A stretch of 47,386 nt of DNA from Halorubrum saccharovorum DSM 1137 (GTDB lineage: Archaea; Halobacteriota; Halobacteria; Halobacteriales; Haloferacaceae), in assembly GCF_000337915.1 (NCBI RefSeq), contig NZ_AOJE01000070.1, positions 298,338-345,723 on the forward strand, in the 5' to 3' direction. The position numbers and the translations under genes were made by a program. Under the pieces are notes generated by a model. The model was given only the letters and a program-made list of their open reading frames with translations, was not told the origin of the DNA and ran no database searches. Positions 25,150 to 33,998 of this stretch are shown here, in pieces. Every line of letters begins with the position of its first letter. Positions within the stretch are counted from its first letter, which is position 1.

Positions 25150-26355
25150 ATGGAACACATCGGCGAGACGAGTGAGATCGCGATTATCGGCGGCGGCATC
25201 TGCGGTCTCACGACCGCGATCGCCCTCGAACGACGAGGGGCGTCGCCGACGGTGTACGAAGCGGCGTCTGAATACCGGCCTGTGGGTGCCGGAATCCTCC
25301 TCCAGACGAACGCGCTATTGGCACTTGACCGCTTGGGAATCGCGGACCGGGTACGGTCCGCGGGGATGGCGCTCGACGACGCTCGGATCCTCTCCCCGAG
25401 CGGGCGAGTTCTCCAACGATTCGACCTCGAAGGCGTCGAACGAACGCGCTACGACTACGGCTACGTGGCGATCCAGCGTGGGGATCTCCAGCAGGTCCTC
25501 CTCGATGAACTCGGCGGAGCCGTCCGGACGGGCAAGGCCTGTGCGGCCGTCGAGGACCCGGAGTCCCCGACCGTTCGGTTCGAGGACGGGATGCGCATCA
25601 GCCCTGACATCGTCATCGGCGCGGATGGCATCGACTCGAACGTCCGCGGCGCGATCGCGCCAGAGGCCGAAACGCGGTCGTTTGATGCCGCAGTCCATCG
25701 GTCCGTGGTACCCTGCGAGTTGCCCGAACGGTGTCGATCAACGGGAGTGGAGGTCTGGGGACACGGCACTTACACCGGTGGTGCTCCCGTTGGTTCGGAT
25801 CGGTTTTACTGGTTCGCGACGGTTCCGAACCGGTTGGAATCCGCGACTACGTACCACCGGCCCCGCGCGGAGTGGGTGCGCGAACACTACCGCGGCTTCC
25901 CGGAGCCGATTCCCACAGTGATCGAATCGCTCGATTCCGACGACATCATCACGACTGGCCTCGCCGACGTGCCACCGCTCGACCGATGGTCTCGCGGATC
26001 GGTCGCCCTCGCCGGCGACGCGGCCCACGGGATGTTACCCTTCGCCGGGCAAGGCGCAGCGCAGGCGATCGAGGACGCTGTCGCGTTAGCTGCCGCACTC
26101 ACAACGAGCGAAGATCCGCCGACAGCGTTCGACGCGTACGAGCGCGAGCGAAAGCGACGTGCCGATCAGATACGTACCGAATCCCGTTGGCTCGGTGCTC
26201 TCGGGACCGCCCAGTCGAGTCTCGCATGCCGGGCTCGAAACGCCGGAGCCACCCTGCTCCCCGGTGGAGTCGTTCGTCGCTTCCGACAGCGTCGAATACT
26301 CGGCGCCTCTCTCGCGGAGGAAATCACCGCCGATCCGGAGAAGCGTCCTGGATAG
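25150..26355 (+). CDS. FAD-dependent monooxygenase (group A flavoprotein hydroxylase)
   Basis: 401 residues. 'IAIIGGGICGLTTAIALERR' (9-28) is the FAD ADP-binding GxGxxG fold, 'VIGADGIDSNVR' is the DG motif that binds FAD and NAD(P)H, and 'ALAGDAAHGMLPFAGQGAAQ' is the GD motif holding the ribityl chain. 'PVGAGILLQTNALLALDRLG' is typical of salicylate- and 3-hydroxybenzoate-hydroxylase-like enzymes. It would insert one oxygen into an aromatic or polyene substrate; which one is unknown. The start at 25150 (MEHIGETS) precedes the FAD motif by a normal 8 residues; the longer in-frame start at 24976 adds a non-family leader. A CTTAAAG element ~50 bp upstream suggests its own promoter. Confidence 0.9.
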   Translation: MEHIGETSEIAIIGGGICGLTTAIALERRGASPTVYEAASEYRPVGAGILLQTNALLALDRLGIADRVRSAGMALDDARILSPSGRVLQRFDLEGVERTRYDYGYVAIQRGDLQQVLLDELGGAVRTGKACAAVEDPESPTVRFEDGMRISPDIVIGADGIDSNVRGAIAPEAETRSFDAAVHRSVVPCELPERCRSTGVEVWGHGTYTGGAPVGSDRFYWFATVPNRLESATTYHRPRAEWVREHYRGFPEPIPTVIESLDSDDIITTGLADVPPLDRWSRGSVALAGDAAHGMLPFAGQGAAQAIEDAVALAAALTTSEDPPTAFDAYERERKRRADQIRTESRWLGALGTAQSSLACRARNAGATLLPGGVVRRFRQRRILGASLAEEITADPEKRPG

Positions 26356-26460
26356 GGTACTCTGTTTCACGGGGGCCCGCGTCATCCTCGACGGGCGCCA
26401 CGCGCATCACGGGGTACGGCCCCTCTGAGGTGATCGGCACTCAGAATTCGGTGGCGGCAG

Positions 26461-26476
26461 AACCCTTCTGAGGGTT
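26461..26476. terminator. hairpin downstream of the radical SAM gene
   Basis: AACCCTTCTGAGGGTT forms a 6-bp stem with a 4-base loop, about 60 bp past the stop of the minus-strand gene and between it and the converging monooxygenase. No U-tract follows, so terminator function is only a guess. Confidence 0.3.
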
Positions 26477-26533
26477 CGACGGGGCGATCGAACCGCATAT
26501 CCAACTGCCACGCGTCCGAGGCTCTGAGAGGCG

Positions 26534-27637
26534 TCAGTCCGCGGCGTCGGTCGTCCCCGCCGGTCCCTCGGAACCGGCGCCGAGCGTCGCCGGCAACTCG
26601 CCGTCGTACCCCTCCGGAACGTACGGACAGAGCGGGTCGCTCTCCAGGGGGTCCCCGGTCGTCGCGAACGCCCGCGAGCGGCTCCCCCCGCACACCCGTC
26701 GGAACTCGCAGGCGCCGCACTTCCCTTTCAGCCTGTCCGGTTCGCGGAGCGACTCGAAGAGGTCTGAGTGCCGGTAGATGTCGACGATCGATCGGTCGCG
26801 GACGTTGCCGGCGGACTCCGGGAGGAACCCGGACGGGTACGCCTCGCCGGTGTGGCTCACGAACGCGAACCCGCGGCCGGCGGTGATTCCGCCGCGCCGT
26901 CGGGCCGCCCCCTCGTCGCCGTCCGACTGAATACCGACCCGGCGGTAGAAGGGCGCCTCGGTCGTCTTGACGCCGAACGGCTCCGACTCGGCGACGCCGT
27001 GGAGCCACTCCATCACGGCCTCGGCCCGCTCCGGCGAGATGGGATCGAGGATCCGGCCCCGACCCACCGGAACGAGGAAGAACACGCTCCAGAGGACGGC
27101 GCCGAGGTCTCGCACGCGGTCCCGGATCGCGGGGAGCTCGTCGACCGTCTCCGCGCAGACGGTCGTGTTGATCTGCAGCGGGAGCGCCGCGTCGGACGCC
27201 GCCTCCGCCGCCTCCAGCGTGCTCTCGAAGCTCTCCTCGCCCCGGAACCGGTCGTGGATATCCCGCGTCGCGCCGTCGAGGCTGAGCGCCATCCGCCGGA
27301 CCCCGGCGTCGGCGAGGGCCTCGACCCGGTCGGGCGTCAGCGATCGCGTCCCGCTGGGGGTGATCGTCATGCGGAGCCCCCGATCGTCGCCGTACGAGAC
27401 CAGCTCCAGGAGGTCGTCTCTGGCGAGCGGATCGCCGCCGGAGAGCACGACGAGCTGGCCGTCCCCGAACGCCGCCGCGTCGTCGAGGAGGCGCTTCCCC
27501 TCCGCGGTCGTCAGCTCGTCGGGGTGCCGCGCCGGCTTCGCGTCGGCGCGACAGTGACGGCAGGCGAGCCCGCACGCCTGCGTCACCTCCCAAATGAGAA
27601 CCAGCGGCCGCCGGTCCGTGTCGAGGTCGTCGAACAT
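26534..27637 (-). CDS. radical SAM/SPASM protein (NirJ/AhbC/AhbD-like)
   Basis: 367 residues. 'TQACGLACRHCRADAKPARH' (19-38) carries the CxxxCxxC motif for the SAM-bound [4Fe-4S] cluster (Cys22, 26, 29), 'VVLSGGDPLARDDL' is the GGxP-like element, and 'MALSLDGATRDIHDRFRG' is the strand of the partial TIM barrel. The C-terminal 'KCGACEFRRVCGGSRSRA' plus 'DPLCPY' is a SPASM-type auxiliary cluster site. The arrangement resembles the heme-biosynthesis radical SAM proteins AhbC, AhbD and NirJ. A role in alternative heme or heme d1 modification is possible, but no other heme gene lies nearby. The start at 27637 (MFDDLDTDRRP) is favoured over 27664. It is divergent from the stress-protein gene. Confidence 0.88.
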   Translation of the reverse strand: MFDDLDTDRRPLVLIWEVTQACGLACRHCRADAKPARHPDELTTAEGKRLLDDAAAFGDGQLVVLSGGDPLARDDLLELVSYGDDRGLRMTITPSGTRSLTPDRVEALADAGVRRMALSLDGATRDIHDRFRGEESFESTLEAAEAASDAALPLQINTTVCAETVDELPAIRDRVRDLGAVLWSVFFLVPVGRGRILDPISPERAEAVMEWLHGVAESEPFGVKTTEAPFYRRVGIQSDGDEGAARRRGGITAGRGFAFVSHTGEAYPSGFLPESAGNVRDRSIVDIYRHSDLFESLREPDRLKGKCGACEFRRVCGGSRSRAFATTGDPLESDPLCPYVPEGYDGELPATLGAGSEGPAGTTDAAD

Positions 27638-27771
27638 CGGAGTACTCCGGGCTTCCCGCCCCATCCGTTTGGGGTCTCCCCCGAACGTGTTCGCGCGACG
27701 GACGACGCCCGTGCTCCCTGATGGGTCCCGGAAAGCCCCGGTTTGATACCGTCGCCCGTCGAAGCCGACGT

Positions 27772-28200
27772 ATGACCGACGACGTGCTCGTCGCGATGGA
27801 CGACTCGCCGCTGGGCCGCGAGGCGCTCGCGTTCGCCCTCGAAACGTTCCCGGACGCGCGCATCACCGTCGTCCACGTCGCCTCCCCCGAGCTCGACATG
27901 CTCCCCCAAGACACGGAGGAGGTCGTCGGCGGCTCGCTCGACGAGGTCGCGGGCGCGGGCGACGAGACCGCCGCGTCGGTGTTCGACGCCGTCAGCGAGA
28001 TCGCCGGCGACCGGGATGTGGCGGTCACCTTCCTCACGGGCGAGCCGAAGCGCCGCGTCGCCGAGTACGCCGAGGGCGAGGGGTTCGATCACGTCGTGCT
28101 CGGCACGCACGGTCGCTCGGGACTCTCGAGGGCTCTGATCGGGAGCGTCGCCGAGGCCGTCGCCCGTGAGACGGCGGTTCCGACGACGCTGGTGAAATAA
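27772..28200 (+). CDS. universal stress protein (UspA family)
   Basis: 142 residues. 'DDVLVAMDDSPLGREALAFA' is the first strand and helix of a single Usp domain, and 'LGTHGRSGLSRALIGSVAEA' is the ATP-binding G-2x-G-9x-G-S/T pattern, so it is of the nucleotide-binding type. It ends 'VPTTLVK' as the family does. The start MTDDVLV at 27772 is chosen over 27721 because the latter adds a leader rich in Arg and Pro. Haloarchaea have many Usp paralogues linked to stress; this one is divergent from the radical SAM gene and lies upstream of the phosphate operon, with which it need not be related. Confidence 0.92.
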   Translation: MTDDVLVAMDDSPLGREALAFALETFPDARITVVHVASPELDMLPQDTEEVVGGSLDEVAGAGDETAASVFDAVSEIAGDRDVAVTFLTGEPKRRVAEYAEGEGFDHVVLGTHGRSGLSRALIGSVAEAVARETAVPTTLVK

Positions 28201-28210
28201 GCGAACGGGC

Positions 28211-28258
28211 GCCGATCCGGCCGCCGTGTTTCGGTGACCGCCGATCCGGCCGCCGTGT
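28211..28258. repeat. 19-bp direct repeat after the stress-protein gene
   Basis: GCCGATCCGGCCGCCGTGT occurs at 28211-28229 and again at 28240-28258, ten bases apart. It follows the Usp stop codon directly. No function is evident. Confidence 0.9.
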
Positions 28259-28306
28259 CGACTGCGCCGTCGCACGGCCACCGACCGGTCCGGTTCGCCG
28301 AGGAAT

Positions 28307-28360
28307 CAGTATCGATATATACCGATCAGTATCGATACCGATCGATACTGCCCGATACTG
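28307..28360. promoter_or_regulatory. clustered palindromic operator upstream of pstS
   Basis: CAGTATCGAT appears at 28307-28316 and 28327-28336, exactly 20 bp apart (two helical turns). Its reverse complement ATCGATACTG is at 28341-28350 and a partial CGATACTG at 28353-28360. The 24-bp stretch 28327-28350 is a perfect inverted repeat with a 4-base centre. The cluster ends 35 bp before the TATA-like box of the phosphate operon and looks like the binding site of a dimeric regulator, plausibly the phosphate-responsive one. Confidence 0.75.
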
Positions 28361-28395
28361 GCGACACGGTGCCGAAAAGTATCCGTATAGTAACC

Positions 28396-28404
28396 TATTA
28401 TAAA
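28396..28404 (+). promoter_or_regulatory. TATA-like box of the pst operon
   Basis: TATTATAAA lies 34 bp before the pstS ATG at 28438. At usual haloarchaeal spacing transcription would begin within ten bases of the start codon, giving a nearly leaderless message. Confidence 0.65.
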
Positions 28405-28437
28405 CCTGTTTAATAGAATCCCGCCTGCACTCACCTG

Positions 28438-29637
28438 ATGTCACGTGATTCGGGGCGTCAGGCGGACGCGGTATCACGCCGAAAGTATCTGCTCACGTCG
28501 GCCGCGGTCGGGGCGGCCGGCCTCGCGGGGTGTAGCGGCAACAGCGGGAGCGGCGGCGACGGCGGCGACGGGAGCGGCGGAAGCGACGGCGGTGACGGGA
28601 GCGACAGCGGCGGGAGTGAGAGCACCAACTCCATGGAGTCCGGGTCGTCGGCGCCGGCGACGGTGACGGCCGAGGGGTCGTCGACGGTGTACCCCATCTC
28701 GAACAAGGGGAGCTCCTACTGGAACTCGAACTCGCCGGCGAGCGACGGCGAGTACTGGGGCTCCAATAGCGAGTCGTCGGTCGCCGGGTGGGACCAGATC
28801 GAGACCGACATGAACATCGCCGACTACTTCGCCAGCCTGTACGGCTTCGAGCCGACCGGCGAGCGCTCGAACCCGCCGTTCGCGACCCGCGTCGCGCTGA
28901 GCCACTCGGGGACGGGCTGTGAGGCGGTCCGGGACGGCCTCGTCGACATCGGGAACTCCTCGGGGCCGATCACGGCGGAGCTCGACATCAGCGAGGAGCA
29001 GCGCGACGAGAACTACGTCGACCACGTCGTCGGCCGCGACGGCCAGCCCGTGTTCGTCAGCCAGGCCATCTACGACGCCGGCGTCGAGCAGCTCACCGGC
29101 GACCAGATCCGCGGCATCTACCAGGGCGACATCTCGAACTGGAGCGAGGTCGGCGGTCCGGACCGAGAGATCTACGTGGTCGGCCGCGCCGAGGGCTCCG
29201 GGACCGACACGTCGTTCCGGCTGAACATGCTCGGCGACGCCGACGCGCCGATGGACGTCGACACGCGCCTCGGACAGAATCAGCAGGTCCAACAGGTCCT
29301 CCAGGACAACGACAACGCCATCGGCTACATGGCGCTGGCGTTCTCCGGCTCGGGGATCCAGGCGATCGCCATCGACTTCGAGGGCACCGTCTACCGTCCG
29401 GACCCCGACGCCGAGAACACCATCTTCGACTCCGAGTACCCGCTGAACCGGGACCTGCACATGTACACGCGGATAGACGAGGAGACGCCCGAGGGAACGG
29501 ACAGGCGCGAGGCGGCGTTCCTCAACATGTTCCTGACCGAGTTCGGCCAGAAGACGTTCGTCGAGGACGTCAACTACATCACGCTGCCGACCTCGGACAT
29601 CGAGGCCGAACGCGAGAAGCTCCCCGATCAGGCGTAA
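28438..29637 (+). CDS. pstS: phosphate ABC transporter substrate-binding lipoprotein PstS
   Basis: 399 residues. The Tat signal 'RRKYLLTSAAVGAAGLAGCS' ends in a lipobox (LAGC, Cys33), so the protein is exported folded and lipid-anchored outside. A Gly/Ser/Asp-rich linker follows. The mature domain has 'AEGSSTVYPISN' (the phosphate-binding SST loop of PstS), 'SHSGTGCEAVRDGLVDIGN' and 'GRAEGSGTDTSFRL' (the second phosphate loop). It captures inorganic phosphate and passes it to PstCA. First gene of a six-gene unit preceded by the palindromic operator cluster. At ~400 residues it is somewhat larger than enterobacterial PstS, as usual in halophiles. Confidence 0.95.
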   Translation: MSRDSGRQADAVSRRKYLLTSAAVGAAGLAGCSGNSGSGGDGGDGSGGSDGGDGSDSGGSESTNSMESGSSAPATVTAEGSSTVYPISNKGSSYWNSNSPASDGEYWGSNSESSVAGWDQIETDMNIADYFASLYGFEPTGERSNPPFATRVALSHSGTGCEAVRDGLVDIGNSSGPITAELDISEEQRDENYVDHVVGRDGQPVFVSQAIYDAGVEQLTGDQIRGIYQGDISNWSEVGGPDREIYVVGRAEGSGTDTSFRLNMLGDADAPMDVDTRLGQNQQVQQVLQDNDNAIGYMALAFSGSGIQAIAIDFEGTVYRPDPDAENTIFDSEYPLNRDLHMYTRIDEETPEGTDRREAAFLNMFLTEFGQKTFVEDVNYITLPTSDIEAEREKLPDQA

Positions 29638-29682
29638 GTCCGCGGTCGCGCGGACGCTCGCCTCGCGGTCCGACCCCATTAT

Positions 29683-30810
29683 ATGTCACTCACCACCCCC
29701 CGAACCGACTGGCGCGCGAGCATCGAGCGACGGCTGACCAGAACCCGAGCGTTCGTCGACGACGCCGACCCGGAGGCGCTGGCAGTGATCCTCGCCTCGA
29801 TGGGGTCGCTCCTGGTCGCCTTCGTCGGGTTCCTGCTGGCGTCCGCATGGACGGCCGTTCCGTTCGGCGCGTTCCTGATCGCCGCCGGCTACGGCTGGGT
29901 CCGCCATCAGGCGCTCGTCGCCCGCGCGGTCGCCTTCGCCATGACGACCGTGACGCTCGTCACGCTCGGGCTCGTCGTCGCCTTCATCTTCGCGGAGTCG
30001 ATCCCCGCGTTCCGGTACGAGACGGCGAGCGTCTTCGGCGTCTCCGTTCCCGGGCTCGGCATGTTCGCACAGGCCCGCTGGGACGCCGTCTCGGAGCCCG
30101 TTCGCTACTCGCTGCTCCCGATGATCCACGGGACGGTGATGGTGACGACCATCGCGACGCTCGTGGCGGCGCCCCTCGGCGTCGCCGCGGCGCTCTTTGT
30201 CGCCGAGATCGCGCCGCCGCGGGTCCGCGAACTCGTCAAGCCCGGCATCGAGGTGCTGGCGGGCATCCCCTCGATTGTGTACGGCTTCATCGGCTTCACC
30301 GTCATCAACCCGTGGGCGAGCGACGCGTTCGCCCTCAACGGCGGCTCGACGTACCTGTTCGTCGGGATGGTCGTCGGGCTGATGGCGCTCCCGACCGTCG
30401 TCTCGGTGGCCGAAGACGCGTTGACGAGCGTGCCGGACGTGATGAAGGACGGCTCGCTCGCACTCGGCGCGACCGACTGGCAGTCGATGACCTCGATCAC
30501 GCTGCCCGCGGCCTTCTCGGGCGTCTCGGCCGCCGTCCTCCTCGGGGTCGGGCGGGCCATCGGCGAGACGATGGCCGCGACGGTGATGCTGGCCGGGGTC
30601 CCGCGGATCAGCGACCCCCTCGTGAACGTCTTCTACGGCTACGAGACGCTCACGTCGCTCATCGCGCGCGGCTACGGCAGCGCGAACGGCGTCCACGAGA
30701 GCGCGCTGTTCGCCGCCGGCGTCGTCCTGTTCGTCACCGTGTTGTGTCTGAGCGTCGGCTCGCAGTACATCGAGGCGCGGATGCGGCGGCGCCTCGGGGG
30801 TGCCGAATGA
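29683..30810 (+). CDS. pstC: phosphate ABC transporter permease PstC
   Basis: 375 residues with about 6-8 hydrophobic helices. The transport domain carries the EAA-type loop 'SLALGATDWQSMTSITLPAA' followed by 'GRAIGETMAATVMLAG', the cytoplasmic contact site for the ATPase, and 'EVLAGIPSIVYGFIGF' is a PstC/PstA hallmark. An extra hydrophobic pair near the N-terminus ('AVILASMGSLLVAFVGFLLA') precedes the core. It forms the phosphate channel with PstA. The stop overlaps the pstA start by 4 bp (ATGA). The ATG at 29683 lies 45 bp after pstS. Confidence 0.95.
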   Translation: MSLTTPRTDWRASIERRLTRTRAFVDDADPEALAVILASMGSLLVAFVGFLLASAWTAVPFGAFLIAAGYGWVRHQALVARAVAFAMTTVTLVTLGLVVAFIFAESIPAFRYETASVFGVSVPGLGMFAQARWDAVSEPVRYSLLPMIHGTVMVTTIATLVAAPLGVAAALFVAEIAPPRVRELVKPGIEVLAGIPSIVYGFIGFTVINPWASDAFALNGGSTYLFVGMVVGLMALPTVVSVAEDALTSVPDVMKDGSLALGATDWQSMTSITLPAAFSGVSAAVLLGVGRAIGETMAATVMLAGVPRISDPLVNVFYGYETLTSLIARGYGSANGVHESALFAAGVVLFVTVLCLSVGSQYIEARMRRRLGGAE

Positions 30811-32375
30811 GCCGCGCCACCCGGACCGCGCTCGTCCGAGACGACCGCACGGCCTACGAGGCCGCCGCCGGGAGCGCGGTCGGGCTCTCCGGGATCGCGT
30901 TCGCGGTCGGGCTGGCGGCGCTGTTGGGCCTGGTCGCGATCGACGCCCCCGTCGCCGGCGTCGGGCTGTCGGTGGCGCTCGGCGCGGTACTGCTCGCGCT
31001 CGGCGCGGCGGTCGTCGGGTTCGGCGTCGCCTCACGGACGGGGTACGTGGACACCGGGCCCCAGCCCAGCGCGGGGATCGTCGCCGCCGCCGCATTCACG
31101 GGGATCTGGGTCGCCGTGGGCGCGGCCGCGTCCGGTGCCGCGGGGCTCGGGACCGGCGGCCGGCTCGGAGGCGGCGCGGTCCTCGGCGGCGTCGCGTTCG
31201 CGACGACCGCGCTCCCGCGCGAAGACATCGGATCGACGGTGCCCGCGGGGGCCGTCGCCGGGCTCTGCGGGCTGGCGCTCATCAGCGGCGTCGTCGGCCC
31301 CGGCTGGGAACACGCGCTCGTCGGGTACAACGCGACCCTGTTCGGCGACACCGTCGTTCCCGTGGTCGTGCTGTTCGCCTCGCTGGTGACCGGCTGGAGC
31401 GCCGCGAAGGCGTCCGGCGGGTTCGGCGCCCGCGGCCGCAACGTCGGCGCGTACGTGCTCATCTACCTCGTCGTCGGCTCGATCCTGGCGGTGCTCGTCG
31501 GGCTCGTCGCCTTCGTCGCGGCCAAGGGACTCCCCGGGCTGTTGAACGGGGTTAGCGTCGGCGGGGCCGGCCTCGTCAGCTGGCCGTTCCTGACCAACGG
31601 CGCCGGGCTGTTGGCCGACGTCGCGGGCGTGTTTCCCGCGCTCGTGGGGACGGTCTGGCTGGTCGTCGGCGCCGTCTGCTTCGCCGTGCCGACCGGCGTC
31701 GGCGCCGCCGTGTTCCTCAGCGAGTACGCCGAGCAGGGCCGCTTCACGGGGGCCGTCGAAGTGGCGACGAACGGACTCTGGAGCACGCCGAGCATCGTGT
31801 TCGGCCTGTTCGGCGCCGCCTTCCTGATCCCCCGGTTCGGCAACCAGAAGTCGCTGATCGCCGGAATGCTGACGCTCGGGTTCATGCTGTTGCCGCTGGT
31901 GTTGATCACGAGCCGGGAGGCGATCCTCGCGGTCCCCGACGAGTATCGCGACGCCAGCGCGGCGCTCGGCGTCTCCAAGTGGCAGACGATCCGCAGCGTC
32001 GTCCTCCCCGCGGCGATTCCCGGCGTTACCACCGGCGTCATCCTCGGCGTCGGGCGGATCGCGGGCGAGACCGCCCCGATCCTGTTGACGATGGGCGGCG
32101 GCGTCCTGCCGGCGAAGGCGGCGGCCCCCGACGTGTTGGGTAGCTTCCGCCTGAGCGCCTCGCCGCCGTTCGTCAGCAACCCCGCGCTGTTGGAGGCGAC
32201 GAGCGCGCTGCCGTACCAGCTGTACGCGCTCATCACTGCGGGGTTGAGCGGGAACATCCGGAACCCGCAGGAGTTCGCGTGGGGGCTGGCGCTGACGCTG
32301 CTGCTCGTCGTGTTGGCCTTCTACGCAGTCGGTATCGCGACGCGCTACTACTTCAGACAGAAGCTTCACCAATGA
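30807..32375 (+). CDS. pstA: phosphate ABC transporter permease PstA with long N-terminal membrane extension
   Basis: 522 residues, against about 300 for bacterial PstA. The last ~290 residues are the normal permease: '[20 protein letters not shown]', EAA loop '[20 protein letters not shown]' and '[16 protein letters not shown]'. The first ~230 residues hold additional hydrophobic, Gly/Ala/Val-rich segments (perhaps six helices) unrelated to the core. Start ATG 30807 overlaps the pstC stop; an apparent upstream extension of the frame to 29847 is a shadow inside pstC. It pairs with PstC to move phosphate inward. Confidence 0.93.
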   Translation: MSRATRTALVRDDRTAYEAAAGSAVGLSGIAFAVGLAALLGLVAIDAPVAGVGLSVALGAVLLALGAAVVGFGVASRTGYVDTGPQPSAGIVAAAAFTGIWVAVGAAASGAAGLGTGGRLGGGAVLGGVAFATTALPREDIGSTVPAGAVAGLCGLALISGVVGPGWEHALVGYNATLFGDTVVPVVVLFASLVTGWSAAKASGGFGARGRNVGAYVLIYLVVGSILAVLVGLVAFVAAKGLPGLLNGVSVGGAGLVSWPFLTNGAGLLADVAGVFPALVGTVWLVVGAVCFAVPTGVGAAVFLSEYAEQGRFTGAVEVATNGLWSTPSIVFGLFGAAFLIPRFGNQKSLIAGMLTLGFMLLPLVLITSREAILAVPDEYRDASAALGVSKWQTIRSVVLPAAIPGVTTGVILGVGRIAGETAPILLTMGGGVLPAKAAAPDVLGSFRLSASPPFVSNPALLEATSALPYQLYALITAGLSGNIRNPQEFAWGLALTLLLVVLAFYAVGIATRYYFRQKLHQ

Positions 32376-33322
32376 GTCAGACAGACACCGCGGAGACTGC
32401 GGAGACCGCAGAGACCGCAGAGACCGCAGCGACGACTGTGAACCGCACCGACGGACAAGATGTCTCCACGACCGCCGGCGAGACCGCCGAGGAGACGCGT
32501 CCCGAGTGGACGAGCTACGACGCCGGCGGCGAGACCAAACTCGCCGTCGACGACCTCGATGTCCACTACGGCGACGACCACGCGCTCAAGGGCGTCTCGA
32601 TGGACATCCCCGAAGAGAGCGTGACGGCGCTGATCGGTCCGTCCGGCTGCGGGAAGTCGACGTTCCTCCGGTGTCTCAACCGGATGAACGACCGCATCCG
32701 CGCCGCCAGCGTCGACGGGTCGGTCGCGCTCGACGGCGAGGGCATCTACCAGGACGGCGTCGACCTCGTCGAGCTGCGTAAGCGGGTCGGGATGGTGTTT
32801 CAGAGCCCCAACCCGTTCCCCAAGTCGATCCGAGAGAACGTGTCGTACGGACCGCGGAAACACGGCGATATCGAGACGGGCCTGCTCGCCCGACTGACCG
32901 GGCGCGCGGAGCCCGACCGCGAGGAGGCGCTCGTCGAGCGGTCGCTCGAACGGGCCGCGCTGTGGGAGGAGGTGAGCGACCGGTTGGACGACAACGCGCT
33001 CGGGCTGTCCGGGGGGCAACAACAGCGCCTCTGTATCGCCCGGTGTCTGGCCGTCGATCCGGAGGTCATCCTCATGGACGAGCCGGCCTCGGCGCTCGAT
33101 CCGATCGCCACCTCGAAGATCGAGGACCTCATCGAGGACCTCGCGCGGGATTACACGGTCGTCGTCGTCACTCACAGCATGCAACAGGCCGCCCGCGTCT
33201 CCGACCAGACCGCCGTCTTCCTCACCGGCGGCGAGCTCGTCGAGTACGACGACACCGAGAAGATCTTCGAGAACCCCGAGAGCCAGCGCGTCGAGGATTA
33301 CGTCAGCGGGAAGTTCGGGTGA
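32372..33322 (+). CDS. pstB: phosphate ABC transporter ATP-binding protein PstB
   Basis: 316 residues. Residues ~55-316 form the ATPase: Walker A 'GPSGCGKST', Q-loop '[14 protein letters not shown]' (the PNPFP stretch is PstB-specific), signature '[13 protein letters not shown]', Walker B '[12 protein letters not shown]', and H-loop 'VVVTHSM'. The first ~55 residues are an acidic leader with an AET tandem repeat from a 9-bp DNA repeat, absent from bacterial PstB. ATG 32372 overlaps the pstA stop (ATGA). It drives phosphate import by ATP hydrolysis on the cytoplasmic face. Confidence 0.96.
   Translation: MSQTDTAETAETAETAETAATTVNRTDGQDVSTTAGETAEETRPEWTSYDAGGETKLAVDDLDVHYGDDHALKGVSMDIPEESVTALIGPSGCGKSTFLRCLNRMNDRIRAASVDGSVALDGEGIYQDGVDLVELRKRVGMVFQSPNPFPKSIRENVSYGPRKHGDIETGLLARLTGRAEPDREEALVERSLERAALWEEVSDRLDDNALGLSGGQQQRLCIARCLAVDPEVILMDEPASALDPIATSKIEDLIEDLARDYTVVVVTHSMQQAARVSDQTAVFLTGGELVEYDDTEKIFENPESQRVEDYVSGKFG
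32386..32430. repeat. 9-bp repeats in the pstB leader
   Basis: Copies of GAGACCGCA, with slight variants, encode the [12 protein letters not shown] run near the PstB N-terminus. This is likely a slippage-prone coding microsatellite. Confidence 0.8.
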
Positions 33323-33996
33323 TCGCCGTGCCCCGCGAGGACTATCGCGAGTCGCTCGACGAGCTGCGTGCCGACGTGGAGTCGATGGGGAGGGAGGTGC
33401 TCGATCAGCTCGGTCGGTCGCTGGATGCGCTCGAACGCGACGACCGCGGGCTGGCGCGTGAGGTGATCGACGGCGACGAGCGTGTCAACCAGCAGTACCT
33501 CGATCTCGAGGCCGACTGTATCGAGCTGATCGCGCTCCAACAACCCGTCGCCTCGGATCTGCGCTTCGTCGCCGCGTCGTTCAAGATCCTCACCGATCTG
33601 GAGCGGATCGGCGACCTCGCGACGAACCTCGCCCGGTACGCCCTCGCCGGCAGCTCGGAAGTCATCTCGGAGAGCCGGCTCCGAGGGATCGGCGAGACCG
33701 CCTCCAAGCAGGCGGAAAAGGCGCTCGACGCCTACGTCGAAGCCGATCCCGAGGCGTGTCGAGCGATCGCCGAACGAGACGACGACCTCGACGCCTCGTG
33801 TCAAAACGCCAGCGAGGCCGTCGTCCGCGAACTGGTCGCCAGCGAGCCCGACCGCTGGGACATCGAGCGACTGCTTGACGACGTATCGCGACTGCTGCTC
33901 ACGGTCCGCGATCTGGAGCGGGTCGGAGACCACGCCGTCAACATCGCCGCGCGGACGCTGTACATGAGCGACGGTGACCCCGAGCTGATCTACTGA
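33319..33996 (+). CDS. phoU: phosphate signalling protein PhoU
   Basis: 225 residues with two helical PhoU repeats. The first includes '[20 protein letters not shown]' and '[17 protein letters not shown]'; the second ends '[20 protein letters not shown]'. The metal-binding E/DxxxD boxes (ERIGD, ERVGD) are present in both. PhoU links Pst activity to control of phosphate genes and prevents excess uptake. GTG 33319 overlaps the pstB stop (GTGA), matching the other junctions of this operon; GTG 33328, giving a PREDYRESL start more like homologues, is equally possible. Confidence 0.93.
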   Translation: MIAVPREDYRESLDELRADVESMGREVLDQLGRSLDALERDDRGLAREVIDGDERVNQQYLDLEADCIELIALQQPVASDLRFVAASFKILTDLERIGDLATNLARYALAGSSEVISESRLRGIGETASKQAEKALDAYVEADPEACRAIAERDDDLDASCQNASEAVVRELVASEPDRWDIERLLDDVSRLLLTVRDLERVGDHAVNIAARTLYMSDGDPELIY

Positions 33997-33998
33997 CG

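Noticed and set aside
29847-30806. Upstream extension of the PstA frame through pstC
   Set aside because: The extension is Arg-rich shadow sequence; pstC lies there in another frame and ATG 30807 overlaps its stop as at the other junctions.
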